Positions 19,608 through 27,763 of a stretch of DNA of 64,000 nucleotides are shown here, piece after piece (positions within the stretch are counted from its first letter, which is position 1; each line of letters starts with the position of its first letter). The notes under the pieces are model-generated. The model saw nothing but the letters and a program-made list of their open reading frames with translations, was not told the origin of the DNA and made no database searches. The position numbers and the translations under genes were made by a program. The DNA comes from Streptantibioticus rubrisoli (GTDB taxonomy: Bacteria; Actinomycetota; Actinomycetes; Streptomycetales; Streptomycetaceae): positions 1 through 64,000 of the forward strand of contig NZ_JANFNH010000005.1 of assembly GCF_024436055.1 (NCBI RefSeq), given 5' to 3'.

Positions 19608-20912
19608 ATGCCCAAGTACGAACCACCGCAAGAGCTTCCAGCACGGTTACTCACCGATGCGGAGATGATTGCCGCCTGCCAGCAGCGCGACTTCTCCAAG
19701 ATCTTCCAGCTCGTCAAGGGCCGTGCGGGGATCTACCCATCGCTGATCGCGCGTCGCTGCGACATGACACCGAGCCGGGTCGGTGAGGTGTTGGCGGGAC
19801 AGCGCGTCGTGAGGGACATGACCGTGATCGAGCGCGTAGCCGACGGTCTTCGTATCCCCGGTCGACTGCTCGGACTCGCCCCGCGGGAGTGGGAGCCAAG
19901 CGATGGCCAGCAGCCCCTGTTGCCCATATCAGCCGTCGTGCCCACATGGATGCCACCGGCCGCAGCGACCGAGGCCACCGAGCCCATGGCGATCGCCGAC
20001 GACCTCACCGACCCCGAATTCTTGATCGCTCTCATCGAGCGCCAGCTCCCACAGCACTACACGGGCGCCAACTTCTTTGGAGCACGCCAGACGATCCCGC
20101 CCGTTGTGCACTACGCGCAGAGCGTCATGAGCTTGCTGGAGACCACCAACGGGACCACGCGCCAAGGGCTCTTGCGCATCGGGGCGCAGGTCGCCGAATT
20201 CCTGGGCTGGCTCTTCCAGGATCTTGGGGACTTCCGAACGGCCGCCTACTGGTCAGACCGGTCGATGGAATGGGCGCAGGAAGCCGCCGACGACCACATG
20301 CAGTCGTACTTACTCTTCCGCAAGAGCAACCAAGCCACCTCCCGAATGAGCGCCGAAAGGGCGGTAGGGCTCGCCCGGGCCGCACAGCGCCTCCCGGGAC
20401 TGACGCCACAGCTCACTGCTCTTGCCGTTCAGCAAGAGGCCCAGGGATACGCCCTTATGCGCAACCCCAAGGCCGCACTCGCCAAGTTCGACGAGGCATG
20501 CGCCCTTGCTTCGGAGCCCAACCCGTCCGGGGCGACAGGCACGCTCGATACCTCGTACTGCACCCCTACCTACATCGAGATCCAGCGCGCCAACTGCTGG
20601 ATCGACCTGGGCGATCCCATGCGCGCCATTGACCTCTTCGAGAGGGAACTCGCCACGTTCCCGCAGGTCTACCGCAACGACCGCAGCGTGTATCTGGCCC
20701 GCTTGGCCCGCGCTTACGTCAAAGCCGACGAGCCAGAACGCGGAGCCGAGATGGCTACCAAGGCGCTGACCATCGTCACGCACACCGGGTCGGCGCGAAC
20801 GATGGCGGAACTCGCCGCCGTCGCCAAAGCGGTGTCTCACTGCCGCGACATGCCCGCAGTTGCCACGTTCAATGAACGCTTTGAGTCGATCCGCGACGGG
20901 TTCGCATCATGA
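19608..20912 (+). CDS. XRE-type regulator with TPR-like C-terminal region
   Basis: A 434-residue regulator. I choose ATG 19608 (MPKYEPPQELPARLLTDAEM), preceded by ACGGAG, over an in-frame start at 19572. A helix-turn-helix lies at about residues 28-85 (YPSLIARRCDMTPSRVGEVL). The rest is alpha-helical with tetratricopeptide-like repeats (GWLFQDLGDFRTAAYWSDR, RAIDLFERELATFPQ), the architecture of Streptomyces signal-sensing XRE proteins. Its stop overlaps the creatininase gene by four bases, suggesting joint expression. Confidence 0.75.
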   Translation: MPKYEPPQELPARLLTDAEMIAACQQRDFSKIFQLVKGRAGIYPSLIARRCDMTPSRVGEVLAGQRVVRDMTVIERVADGLRIPGRLLGLAPREWEPSDGQQPLLPISAVVPTWMPPAAATEATEPMAIADDLTDPEFLIALIERQLPQHYTGANFFGARQTIPPVVHYAQSVMSLLETTNGTTRQGLLRIGAQVAEFLGWLFQDLGDFRTAAYWSDRSMEWAQEAADDHMQSYLLFRKSNQATSRMSAERAVGLARAAQRLPGLTPQLTALAVQQEAQGYALMRNPKAALAKFDEACALASEPNPSGATGTLDTSYCTPTYIEIQRANCWIDLGDPMRAIDLFERELATFPQVYRNDRSVYLARLARAYVKADEPERGAEMATKALTIVTHTGSARTMAELAAVAKAVSHCRDMPAVATFNERFESIRDGFAS

Positions 20913-21667
20913 TCAGAGCGGAAATGATGAGGGATGCTGGGATCATGGACGCTCTGATCACGCAAGCCACCTCCGGCGACGAACGCCATAGGGGACCAGC
21001 CGTCGCCGTACTCCCAGTGGGCAGCTTCGAACAGCACGGCGACCACCTACCGTTGATCACAGACACCGCGATCGCTTGTCTGATAGCGCGCCGCATCGCT
21101 GACGACCACGGCCTGTTCCTCCTGCCGCCGATCACCGTCTCTTGTTCTCATGAACACGCGCCCATGGCCGGGACGGTGAGCATCAGCGCCGCCACTCTCT
21201 ACGCGATGGTCAACGACATTTGGCGATCACTCGAAGCGTCCGGCACCCCCGGGCTGATCATCGTCAACGGGCACGGCGGTAACTACGTTCTCGCCAACGT
21301 CGTCCAGGAGATCAACACCACCGGTCCCCGTGTCGCCCTCTTCCCCGCCCATGAAGACCGCGCCCAGGCACGCACGGACGCAGCACTGGAGAGCAGCAGC
21401 GCGGAGGACATGCACGGCGGAGAGTTCGAGGTCTCTCTCCTACTACACGGTGCCCCACACCTCGTCCGCGAAGGTGTCGAGGGAGACGACCACTCAGCGC
21501 CGAACCGGCCTCACCTACTCACGGTGGGGATGGCTGGCTACACAACCAACGGGATCATCGGCCAGCCCTCACTCGCCAGCGCGACCAAGGGCAAGGCCAT
21601 CCTCGACAGCTTCTCCCGCTCGGTTAAGGCGCATCTAGCCCTGATCGACCCAGTAGCCGCAGACTAA
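20909..21667 (+). CDS. Creatininase-family amidohydrolase
   Basis: A metal-dependent amidohydrolase fold of 252 residues. Motifs are VLPVGSFEQHGDHLPLITDT (residues 33-52, metal-binding Glu, His and Asp), IVNGHGGNYVLANVVQEIN (residues 113-131) and DMHGGEFEVSLLLH (residues 168-181). Substrate unknown; homologues act in creatinine, riboflavin/F420 or mycofactocin pathways, none of which is present here. It overlaps the XRE gene by four bases, so the regulator may control or sense its product. Confidence 0.8.
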   Translation: MIRAEMMRDAGIMDALITQATSGDERHRGPAVAVLPVGSFEQHGDHLPLITDTAIACLIARRIADDHGLFLLPPITVSCSHEHAPMAGTVSISAATLYAMVNDIWRSLEASGTPGLIIVNGHGGNYVLANVVQEINTTGPRVALFPAHEDRAQARTDAALESSSAEDMHGGEFEVSLLLHGAPHLVREGVEGDDHSAPNRPHLLTVGMAGYTTNGIIGQPSLASATKGKAILDSFSRSVKAHLALIDPVAAD

Positions 21668-21753
21668 GACCGCTTAGCCGCTCCCAGGGTGGTCCCTGAA
21701 GGGGGGCACCTTGGCGGCTTCCCGGGGCAAGCGGCGGTGGTGACTGCATTGGG

Positions 21754-22307
21754 ATGCGTGCGGCAGAATCGCTCGTCATGGATCAGGGGGCTGCGGCGGT
21801 GTTGGCCGCTGCTGTTGCTGGTTTTTCGAGCGCCGCTGGAGCGGCTGTCGGTGCGGTGCTGGCAGCACGTTCGGCACGTACAACAGTGGTCCAGACAGCC
21901 GTGCATGAGAGGGTGCACCGGCACGAGGAGCGACGGCGTGAGAGCTACGCGGCGTTCAGGACCAAGGTCAGCGCGGCGATGGAAGCCTTGGACGAGGCGG
22001 TGCAGGCACTGCGAGATCGCCGACTGGCGACACATGAAATTTTCACCAAGGCGATCAGGGCTGTTTGGCTCAGCTATCTCGACGACGTATGGCCTTGTGC
22101 CCAACAGAGGTCATCAACGCGGCATTGGCGGTTCACAACCACTTGGACCTAGCCCGCAAAGCCGTCGCTTCCTTGCTCGACCACCCTGAAGATGCCAGGA
22201 ACGAGCAGTCACCGAGGATGCGGCAATGGACCCATCGCTACGAAGAAGTAAGCACCGCCTACATCTTGTTCTCGGGGTGCGTTGGCGAAGTTACCTACGG
22301 CGAGTAG
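21754..22307 (+). pseudogene. Frameshifted membrane/coiled-coil hypothetical gene
   Basis: Two overlapping frames appear to be one gene. The first (from 21754, or ATG 21778) has an N-terminal hydrophobic helix (AAVLAAAVAGFSSAAGAAVG) and a charged coiled coil to about VWLSYLDDV. The second frame (22065-22307) continues with ALCPTEVINAALAVHNHLD and a helical tail. The switch falls near 22085-22095. It lies at the right edge of element 1. Function unknown. Confidence 0.55.
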
Positions 22308-22312
22308 GTGTT

Positions 22313-22693
22313 TCAGAGAGCCTCTGGCGACGGCGTGATCGGTGTGCCAGACTTCCGACATGGAGGCAAAACCGACCACGGGAAGTTGATCCAGTCGTCC
22401 GTGCGCCTCCACACGTACTCGCACTTGACCAGCGACTGCGACTTCTCGTAGATGACGGCGGACCGCACGTCGGCCACATGGTCGAGACAGAAGTCGTACA
22501 CCAGCTTGAGCGTCTTGCCGGTGTCGGCCACATCGTCCGCGATCAGGACCTTCTTGTTGGAGAAGTCGATCGCGTTGGGAACCGGGGCCAGCATGACCGG
22601 CATCTCAAGGGTCTCGCCGACTCCGGTGTAAAACTCCACGTTAAAGCCGAGAGGCGCAATCACCAGGCAATACTCCTGATCATTGCGCCTCAA
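22313..22693 (-). pseudogene. Middle and replaced 3' part of the split PRTase gene
   Basis: Encodes the core of a type I phosphoribosyltransferase: NVEFYTGVGETLEMPVMLAP, the PRPP loop KKVLIADDVADTGKTLKLV and EYVWRRTDDWINFPWS. The N-terminal half is missing and lies at 27764-27982. The first 16 codons here (TTG start, RRNDQEYCLVIAPLG) come from element 2. After FPWS (22376-22384) the tail VLPPCRKSGTPITPSPEAL is supplied by element 1, replacing the native tail stranded at 7902-7961. No functional product is likely. Confidence 0.82.
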
Positions 22694-22728
22694 CTCAGCA
22701 CCAGCTCAGCACGCCCGCCCGAGTCAGC
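22692..22728. repeat. TCAGCAC repeats near the integrase end of element 2
   Basis: Three TCAGCAC copies in the same orientation (22695, 22706 and 22722; the first two within CTCAGCAC) follow the PRTase junction and run up to the integrase stop. Two further copies occur at 27645-27662 near the other end and one at 23979. The placement suits arm-type integrase-binding sites of a tyrosine-recombinase attachment region. Confidence 0.55.
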
Positions 22729-22733
22729 ACCAC

Positions 22734-23951
22734 CTACGCGGTACGGATGCGGCTCAGCGACTCGGACAGGTCGCGAGCGACCGCCAGCGCCACCGCACCC
22801 TTGATCCGCTCCTCAGCGCCCGGCAGCAGGTGAACGTAGACCTGCTCTGTCGTCTTGCTGCTCGCGTGCCCCATCCAGACCGCCAGCTCCGCCAAGGGGA
22901 CGCCCGCAGCAATCGCCACCGAGGCGAAATAGTGCCGTAGCGACTTGGGGGTAAGGCCCCGATGTTCGAGCCCGGCTTTCTCAATCGCGTTGTTCCACCT
23001 GTCGGCGAACGTCGTACGCGAGGGGAACCGTTCGGCGAATGTCTCTGATTCGTAGAACCAACCTTCGTCACCCCAGGTGCCGTAAGTGGCGATGTGGGCG
23101 CGCCAGGATTCGTCAGTGATCTCGGGCACTGGAACCCTGCGGCCCGTCCGGGACCATTTCACCTCTTCCCGTATCGCCGTTCCCCTGCCTGCGCCATCGT
23201 TGGCGCCGAACGTGGAAAGCTGGGCATTGATCTTGGCGAATCCGGTGTCCTGCTCCCACTTCTGTTCGCACATCGCGAGCGCTTCACCTACGCGCAACCC
23301 GCAGCCCGCCATGCTCCACACGGCCGAGCGGTAGTAGGGCCTGATCGCGTCGTAGATGGCCTCGATCTCCCCGGTCGTTGGAACCTCCGACGGATCAATC
23401 GGCCGGTATGCCGACGTCTTGCGTTTGCGCGCTTCCGCCTTTTTGCACGGGTTCCTAGGAATGATCTCCGCGATCCACGCGTACTTGAAGAGAGAGGCGA
23501 GGACCACCTTTCGCGTATGAATCCCGTACGGCTTGTACCCCTTCTCTTTCTGAAGTGTTTCCCACTTCGTGATGTCACTTGCGGTGATCGAGCCGATGGG
23601 GCGCGGACCGAAGAATTCGGCGTAATGGTTCTTGTAGATGCTCTGGTACTGAGCACGCGACGACAACGCTAACTGTGCGTCATCTGAACCGGCATTCAGC
23701 CACTCGTCCCAGACGTCGGCGAATGTCCGCTTGGACTGCGAGGGGTCGATGTACGACCCCGTGTCCTTATCGCGCTCGACCTTCCGTTCCCACTTGCCCG
23801 CGTCCTTCTTACCGGCCGCCCCCGACTCGAACGACTTCTCACGCTGCCGCCCCGAGCGCCCGCCAGGCTCACGCCACCGGACAACCCAGGGGTGCGGGCA
23901 CCGGTCCCAGGCCGTTATCTCGCAGCCGCAGCGCTTGATGATCGCACCCAT
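22734..23951 (-). CDS. Tyrosine recombinase (integrase) of element 2
   Basis: Phage-type integrase of 405 residues. An N-terminal arm-binding segment precedes a SAM-like core-binding domain (about residues 75-160). The catalytic domain shows the first Arg in GCGLRVGEALAM, the K/HxxR box as SLRHYFASVAI preceded by K, WMGHASSKTTEQ and the nucleophile in VYVHLLPG. The Lys in place of the first His of HxxR is common in actinobacterial integrases. Located beside the attachment junction; followed upstream by xis and rep. Confidence 0.93.
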   Translation of the reverse strand: MGAIIKRCGCEITAWDRCPHPWVVRWREPGGRSGRQREKSFESGAAGKKDAGKWERKVERDKDTGSYIDPSQSKRTFADVWDEWLNAGSDDAQLALSSRAQYQSIYKNHYAEFFGPRPIGSITASDITKWETLQKEKGYKPYGIHTRKVVLASLFKYAWIAEIIPRNPCKKAEARKRKTSAYRPIDPSEVPTTGEIEAIYDAIRPYYRSAVWSMAGCGLRVGEALAMCEQKWEQDTGFAKINAQLSTFGANDGAGRGTAIREEVKWSRTGRRVPVPEITDESWRAHIATYGTWGDEGWFYESETFAERFPSRTTFADRWNNAIEKAGLEHRGLTPKSLRHYFASVAIAAGVPLAELAVWMGHASSKTTEQVYVHLLPGAEERIKGAVALAVARDLSESLSRIRTA

Positions 23952-24001
23952 GACTGAGCCTCCCTCCCTGTCGACTGACTCAGCACCGAGATTCTACACA
24001 T

Positions 24002-24184
24002 CTACCTGACGACCTGTCTGCTCAACCAAGCTTCCAAGTCCCGTTCACGGAACCGGAGATGCTTCCCGACGCGGTACGCAGGGACGCCCCAGCGTCGCCA
24101 GTTGCTGTAGAGCGTGCTCAGTGGCACCGCAAGGAACGCCGCCGCCTGACCCGGTGTCAGCAGTTGGTTAGACCCACCCCGCAT
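24002..24184 (-). CDS. Excisionase-type helix-turn-helix protein (Xis)
   Basis: A 60-residue protein from ATG 24184 with the motif LLTPGQAAAFLAVPLSTLYS and a wing VGKHLRFRERDLEAWL, the HTH_17/excisionase family. It would direct excision with the adjacent integrase. Its start overlaps the last 17 bases of rep, so rep, xis and int form one minus-strand operon. An upstream in-frame start (24223) is less likely because it lies deeper inside rep. Confidence 0.85.
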   Translation of the reverse strand: MRGGSNQLLTPGQAAAFLAVPLSTLYSNWRRWGVPAYRVGKHLRFRERDLEAWLSRQVVR

Positions 24185-25667
24185 CGTCCGGCCACCTCCC
24201 GCCGTAGTCGGCCAGTGCTGCACGTGCCTCTTCGCGGTTTCGGGCGATGTCGTTGGCGATGCTCCTCGCCATCAGTGCTTCGCCGGGAGTGTGGCCGGAG
24301 CCGACGAACCGCCAGGACGACTCTTTGACCGCGTTCGGGTCGTCGGCCACTCCGGCGGAGCGCCGCTTATGGTCGGCCCGTTCGGCGCGTAGTGCGCTGT
24401 AGGTGGTGGAGTAGCGCCGGGACTTGGTGAGGATGTGCCCCCGGTAACCGAGGCTGTGAGCCCACAGGCGCAGCCTCAACGGCTCCAGTTCCGGCAGGGC
24501 GCCCAGACGCCAGCAGGTAGCCATCAAGGCCCGCAGATGGCTACTCACGGCCGCCCGCTGGATCTCTTCCAGGCCGTGCACGTGGTGATCGAGCCCGGAC
24601 GCCGAATCCGCCGCACCCTTGGTGACGTACTTCGCGACGTATCCAGCGACCGCCTCATCCGACAACCCGCCGCCGTCGGCGAATTCCCCGATGGGGCGTA
24701 CGTCGATTTGCTGACCCCAGCCGACGCGTTCCAGGCCGTAGGCGTCGGATTCCGGAACAGCCACGTTGGAAGACCGTGCAGCCTGGTGCACAGCCTCAGT
24801 GAGTAATTCGGCAGCTGCCCAGTCCGGCGGAGGAGACTCAGGGCCTCCGGGACCATCGATGCGGACCACCGCGTGAAAGTGCACAGCCGCCCGCTTCTGA
24901 TATTCGGCAACCTTGGCGAACGACACCACCAGGTGGTCACCGAGCTCGCTTCGCGGAATGCCCTGAGACGACGCCAGGTGACGCCGCACGGCAGTAGTGA
25001 AGCGATCCCATAGCCGTCCACCATGAGCGTGCCAGAGCACGTGCCCCACGTAGTCATAGCAAGCAACGCATAACGGCTTGCCGACCAGTTCATCGGTATC
25101 TGAATGAGCCAGGTCGCAGCCCAGTGGTTCGCCGTGTTCGCACACGGGATCACCGCGCCGGAACCTGCACACCTCGCCCACGCCGGTAGCACGGTGGACT
25201 GGACCGAAGGACGGAGCCGTCAAGGTCACGAACAGACGAGGATGGCCCCGCACCTGTTCTGGCAGGGACTTACCCCCGGACAGGCCCGAGCGCACCAGGT
25301 GGTAGGTATCCCCGGCATGCAGTCGCGAGCACGGTTCGCACACCGACGCACGGCGGTTGCCGCACCGCACGGCCAGCCGATCCCCGGGCTCATCGGTCGT
25401 CGAGTAGGAGACCAGTATTTCCCCCGTCGATACGTCACGGGTAACGCTATAGCCGGACAGGTAGACAGGGTGCGCGCACCCGCCTATGTCCCGCATCTGT
25501 TCCAGCCACCGCTGGTACCCGGGATCGTTCGCCAGGCGAATCAAATCCCGCATGTCCTCCGGCAGTGCGCGTATGCGTGCTTCCTGCTCCAATTCGGCGG
25601 ACCGCGTGGCCGGATCGCTGAAGTGGGCGGGAGTGGGTTGAGAATCGGCATCGGATATGCCGGACAC
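24168..25667 (-). CDS. RepSA-type replication initiator of element 2
   Basis: A 499-residue initiator paralogous to that of element 1. The GTG start at 25667 follows GGAGGG at a good distance; longer in-frame extensions lack coding character. Motifs are HFHAVVRIDG (HUH-like), YVAKYVTKGA with candidate active tyrosines, and Cys-rich segments (CGNRRASVCEPCSRLHAG, CVACYDYVGH). It is the likely rolling-circle initiator of the excised element. A possible small upstream ORF (MPRMVHRKINDYMLW) overlaps its start. Confidence 0.88.
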   Translation of the reverse strand: MSGISDADSQPTPAHFSDPATRSAELEQEARIRALPEDMRDLIRLANDPGYQRWLEQMRDIGGCAHPVYLSGYSVTRDVSTGEILVSYSTTDEPGDRLAVRCGNRRASVCEPCSRLHAGDTYHLVRSGLSGGKSLPEQVRGHPRLFVTLTAPSFGPVHRATGVGEVCRFRRGDPVCEHGEPLGCDLAHSDTDELVGKPLCVACYDYVGHVLWHAHGGRLWDRFTTAVRRHLASSQGIPRSELGDHLVVSFAKVAEYQKRAAVHFHAVVRIDGPGGPESPPPDWAAAELLTEAVHQAARSSNVAVPESDAYGLERVGWGQQIDVRPIGEFADGGGLSDEAVAGYVAKYVTKGAADSASGLDHHVHGLEEIQRAAVSSHLRALMATCWRLGALPELEPLRLRLWAHSLGYRGHILTKSRRYSTTYSALRAERADHKRRSAGVADDPNAVKESSWRFVGSGHTPGEALMARSIANDIARNREEARAALADYGGRWPDDAGWV

Positions 25668-26273
25668 GAGGCACCCTCCAAAGCATGTAGTCGTTGATCT
25701 TGCGGTGAACCATGCGAGGCATGGATAGTTCCTTTCTTGGCTTGCCGAGAGGCAACGCGGCACCCAGCGCGGGTGACGATTTTCCGCTCTCCATAATCCC
25801 ACGCACCTCTAACAATTTCAGCGAATAACCGGCCGCATTAGTTCCCCACAAAGACACTTGACTTAGCGTCAGGATTCCCCGCGGCAGGGATGTCAGCAGC
25901 CGCTGCTGGTCTGCTCGTCCCCAGCGCCGATGCGCAGCAGCCCGACCGCAGCCGGAGCCTGGGGCGGCGTGGCGGAAACTGTCTTTACTGGATCAAGTGC
26001 GCCGCGCCTGCGGCGCGCCGCCCGCCCGCCAGCCCGCCCGGCGTGCGACCTTCGGCCGGTCCGGTCGGGCGCGGGCGGACGGCGACCGCAGTCGCGGCAC
26101 TTGAGCCGTACGACGATCCGCCAGGCGACCAGGCCGACAGCGGCAGGCCGTTGCACATCAGCTTGGGTCGATCGGCCATTGCGGCTGTGAGCACCTGGCC
26201 GTGCGGGATCCACGCCAGCCAGCGCCATAGGTCGCCCTATCTGGCCGGGTACCGCTGGCAGTCCAGAGGACCG
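25668..26273. other. Non-coding region upstream of rep, GC-rich
   Basis: About 600 bases without a convincing gene apart from a possible leader ORF on the minus strand starting at 25722. The GC-rich tract at 26000-26110 resembles, loosely and in order, the structured region before copy A in element 1 (GCACTTGAGC versus GCACCTTGAGC). A double- or single-strand origin could lie here; I see no direct proof. Confidence 0.35.
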
Positions 26274-26486
26274 TGGCCGATGGGGCGGCCCGTGCCCCAC
26301 GTGGAAGCGCGGGCGTTCTCTGAGCCGCCCAATCACCACGAGCGCAAGCACCATCGGCGCCAACGGTCGAGGGCGCATCCCTCAGAGACGGGAAGAGTGG
26401 TTGGTGTGGGTGGGGAGTTGCCCGCGCACACGCGTGCGTGATTGTTCAGCGCCCCCGCCGTCCTGGCTGACTATCTCTGGCTCAGG
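26274..26486 (+). repeat. Conserved non-coding block, copy B (element 2)
   Basis: Counterpart of 17401-17611. The core 26282-26324 differs at one base of 43 from 17410-17452, and the shared motifs keep order and rough spacing (GGCGCCAACGGTCG, GACGGGAAGAGTGG, TGGCTGACT). Same orientation in both elements. It lies between rep and the DUF5753 gene. Confidence 0.8.
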
Positions 26487-26537
26487 TCAGATCGGGGCGT
26501 CAACGGGCCAATGCCACCTGATGAGTTGAGAGGCGTA

Positions 26538-26553
26538 GTGATCAAAGGATCAC
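26538..26553. promoter_or_regulatory. Inverted repeat upstream of the DUF5753 gene
   Basis: GTGATC-AAAG-GATCAC, perfect six-base arms, 47 bases before the start at 26601. A candidate operator for autoregulation of the DUF5753/DUF397 pair or for a host regulator. Confidence 0.5.
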
Positions 26554-26600
26554 GAGGAGTAGCGTGATTTCCGTCTCATGCCTCGGGAGGAATCGAACCC

Positions 26601-27383
26601 ATGACCGCGTACGCAGATGAACTGATCCGCAGCCTTCGCGCCCGCGACCAGCGCGGCATGGGCAGAGTCGAACAGATCGAAAGCGGCGTCGAATCCATCG
26701 ACCGCCTAGCCGCTCTGGAGGCAGAGGCCACGACCATCCGAGCATGGGATCAGCAAGCCATCCCCGGACTGCTCCAAACCCCCATGTACTCAGCAGCGGT
26801 TATCGAGGCGTCGAACCCCCGTCTAACCGCCATGGAGGTACGCCGCCGCATGCTGCTCAAGAGCGCAAGGAGCGAGGCATTCTTGCGCCGCATCATCGGG
26901 CCAACCCCGCCGAGGACGTGGTTCGTTGTAGGCGAGGCTGCCGTCACGCAGTCGCTACGGGACGTGGAAACTCACGCGCGACAGCTCCGGCACCTCCTCA
27001 TGGTGGCGAGCAAGGACAACGTGTCTCTTCAGGTCCTCCCCGCCAGCATCGTCCCGCCCGGATTCGCGCCTCACTTCACCCTCTATGGACTGATGGGGCG
27101 TCAAAACATCACTGTCCTAGACGAGAAGCCGCCGACACAGCGCGTCGGATTCGTCGAGACGATCATGGGTGACTGGTACTCGACCCGCCTTGATGACGTA
27201 GCTAGGCTCCACTCAGCGTTCAGTGAACTGATGCGCGAAGCACTCAGCCCCACCGCGAGCCGGACGTTCATCAGAGAGGTACTGGAATCATGGCGCTCCG
27301 CACAAAGGATCACGTCACCCGAACCCACCACGGAGCGCAGTTCCGCTTCTCCAGCTACACCGACCGAGGATGCGTCGGAGTAG
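26601..27383 (+). CDS. DUF5753-domain protein lacking the usual HTH
   Basis: A 260-residue protein that consists almost wholly of the DUF5753 domain found at the C-terminus of Scr1-type XRE regulators: LEAEATTIRAWDQQAIPGLL (about residues 39-58), LRRIIGPTPPRTWFVVGEAA, IMGDWYS. A normal family member has about 90 further N-terminal residues with a helix-turn-helix; here residues 1-35 are only a short charged helix. GGGAGGAA gives a clear start at 26601. It overlaps the DUF397 gene by 94 bases. Likely antitoxin-like partner, DNA binding doubtful. Confidence 0.78.
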   Translation: MTAYADELIRSLRARDQRGMGRVEQIESGVESIDRLAALEAEATTIRAWDQQAIPGLLQTPMYSAAVIEASNPRLTAMEVRRRMLLKSARSEAFLRRIIGPTPPRTWFVVGEAAVTQSLRDVETHARQLRHLLMVASKDNVSLQVLPASIVPPGFAPHFTLYGLMGRQNITVLDEKPPTQRVGFVETIMGDWYSTRLDDVARLHSAFSELMREALSPTASRTFIREVLESWRSAQRITSPEPTTERSSASPATPTEDASE

Positions 27384-27505
27384 CTACCCCCGACGGGGGC
27401 ACCGTCGCCGTACTGGACTCCAAGGACCCGCACGGGCCGATACTCGAATTCAGCCATCCGGAGTGGACCAGCTTCATAGAGCTAGCCAAAACCCTGGAGG
27501 TCTGA
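27290..27505 (+). CDS. DUF397-domain protein
   Basis: A 71-residue DUF397 protein (FSSYTDRGCVGVATPDGG, VAVLDSKDPHGPILEF, WTSFIELAKTL). In Streptomyces coelicolor, Scr1/Scr2-type pairs of a DUF5753-containing regulator and a DUF397 partner behave as regulator and antagonist or toxin-antitoxin-like pairs. The start codon lies inside the upstream gene in another frame and has its own GAGAGG site. A strong terminator follows. Confidence 0.82.
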   Translation: MALRTKDHVTRTHHGAQFRFSSYTDRGCVGVATPDGGTVAVLDSKDPHGPILEFSHPEWTSFIELAKTLEV

Positions 27506-27586
27506 TGGCCTTACGACACCTACGGAAGCGCCGGAAGCTACACGCACAGCTCGAACTTCCTCAGCCCCGAGGCTGACCCACGTACG

Positions 27587-27623
27587 CCGACGCCCCCGGA
27601 ACCTCAACGGCCGGGGGCGTCGG
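27587..27623 (+). terminator. Hairpin terminator after the DUF397 gene
   Basis: CCGACGCCCCCGG / CCGGGGGCGTCGG, a perfect 13-base stem with an 11-base loop, about 80 bases downstream of the DUF397 stop, followed by TCTGTT. Confidence 0.85.
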
Positions 27624-27644
27624 TCTGTTGGTGGCCCAGCACGG

Positions 27645-27662
27645 GTCAGCACGAGCTCAGCA
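27645..27662. repeat. TCAGCAC repeats near the right end of element 2
   Basis: Two TCAGCAC copies 11 bases apart (27645 and 27656, the second as CTCAGCAC), matching those next to the integrase at 22692-22728. With about 100-130 bases to the PRTase junction they could be the distal arm sites of the attachment region. Confidence 0.5.
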
Positions 27663-27763
27663 CAAGGACCATGATCACCGGCAAACAACGGCAACAAACG
27701 CCGTGATCAACCAGCGGAGCACGCGTCCCTATCTGCGCGTTTGCCAAGCTCAGAGATCACATG

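Larger units (their letters stand above)
7960..22378. mobile_element. Integrative element 1 (AICE type, serine integrase), about 14.4 kb
   Basis: Bounded by two pieces of one PRTase gene: the native C-terminal codons at 7902-7961 and a replacement tail at 22313-22378 joined to the middle of the gene. It contains a serine integrase next to the left end, RepSA-type initiator, small transfer-region ORFs, FtsK/Tra translocase, SCO3933-family regulator and divergent GntR repressor. Cargo follows (CDC-like protein, secreted small protein, conserved non-coding block, DUF7848, ATP-binding protein, XRE regulator, creatininase). This is the standard order of an actinomycete integrative and conjugative element. 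Boundaries are accurate to a few bases only. Confidence 0.82.
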
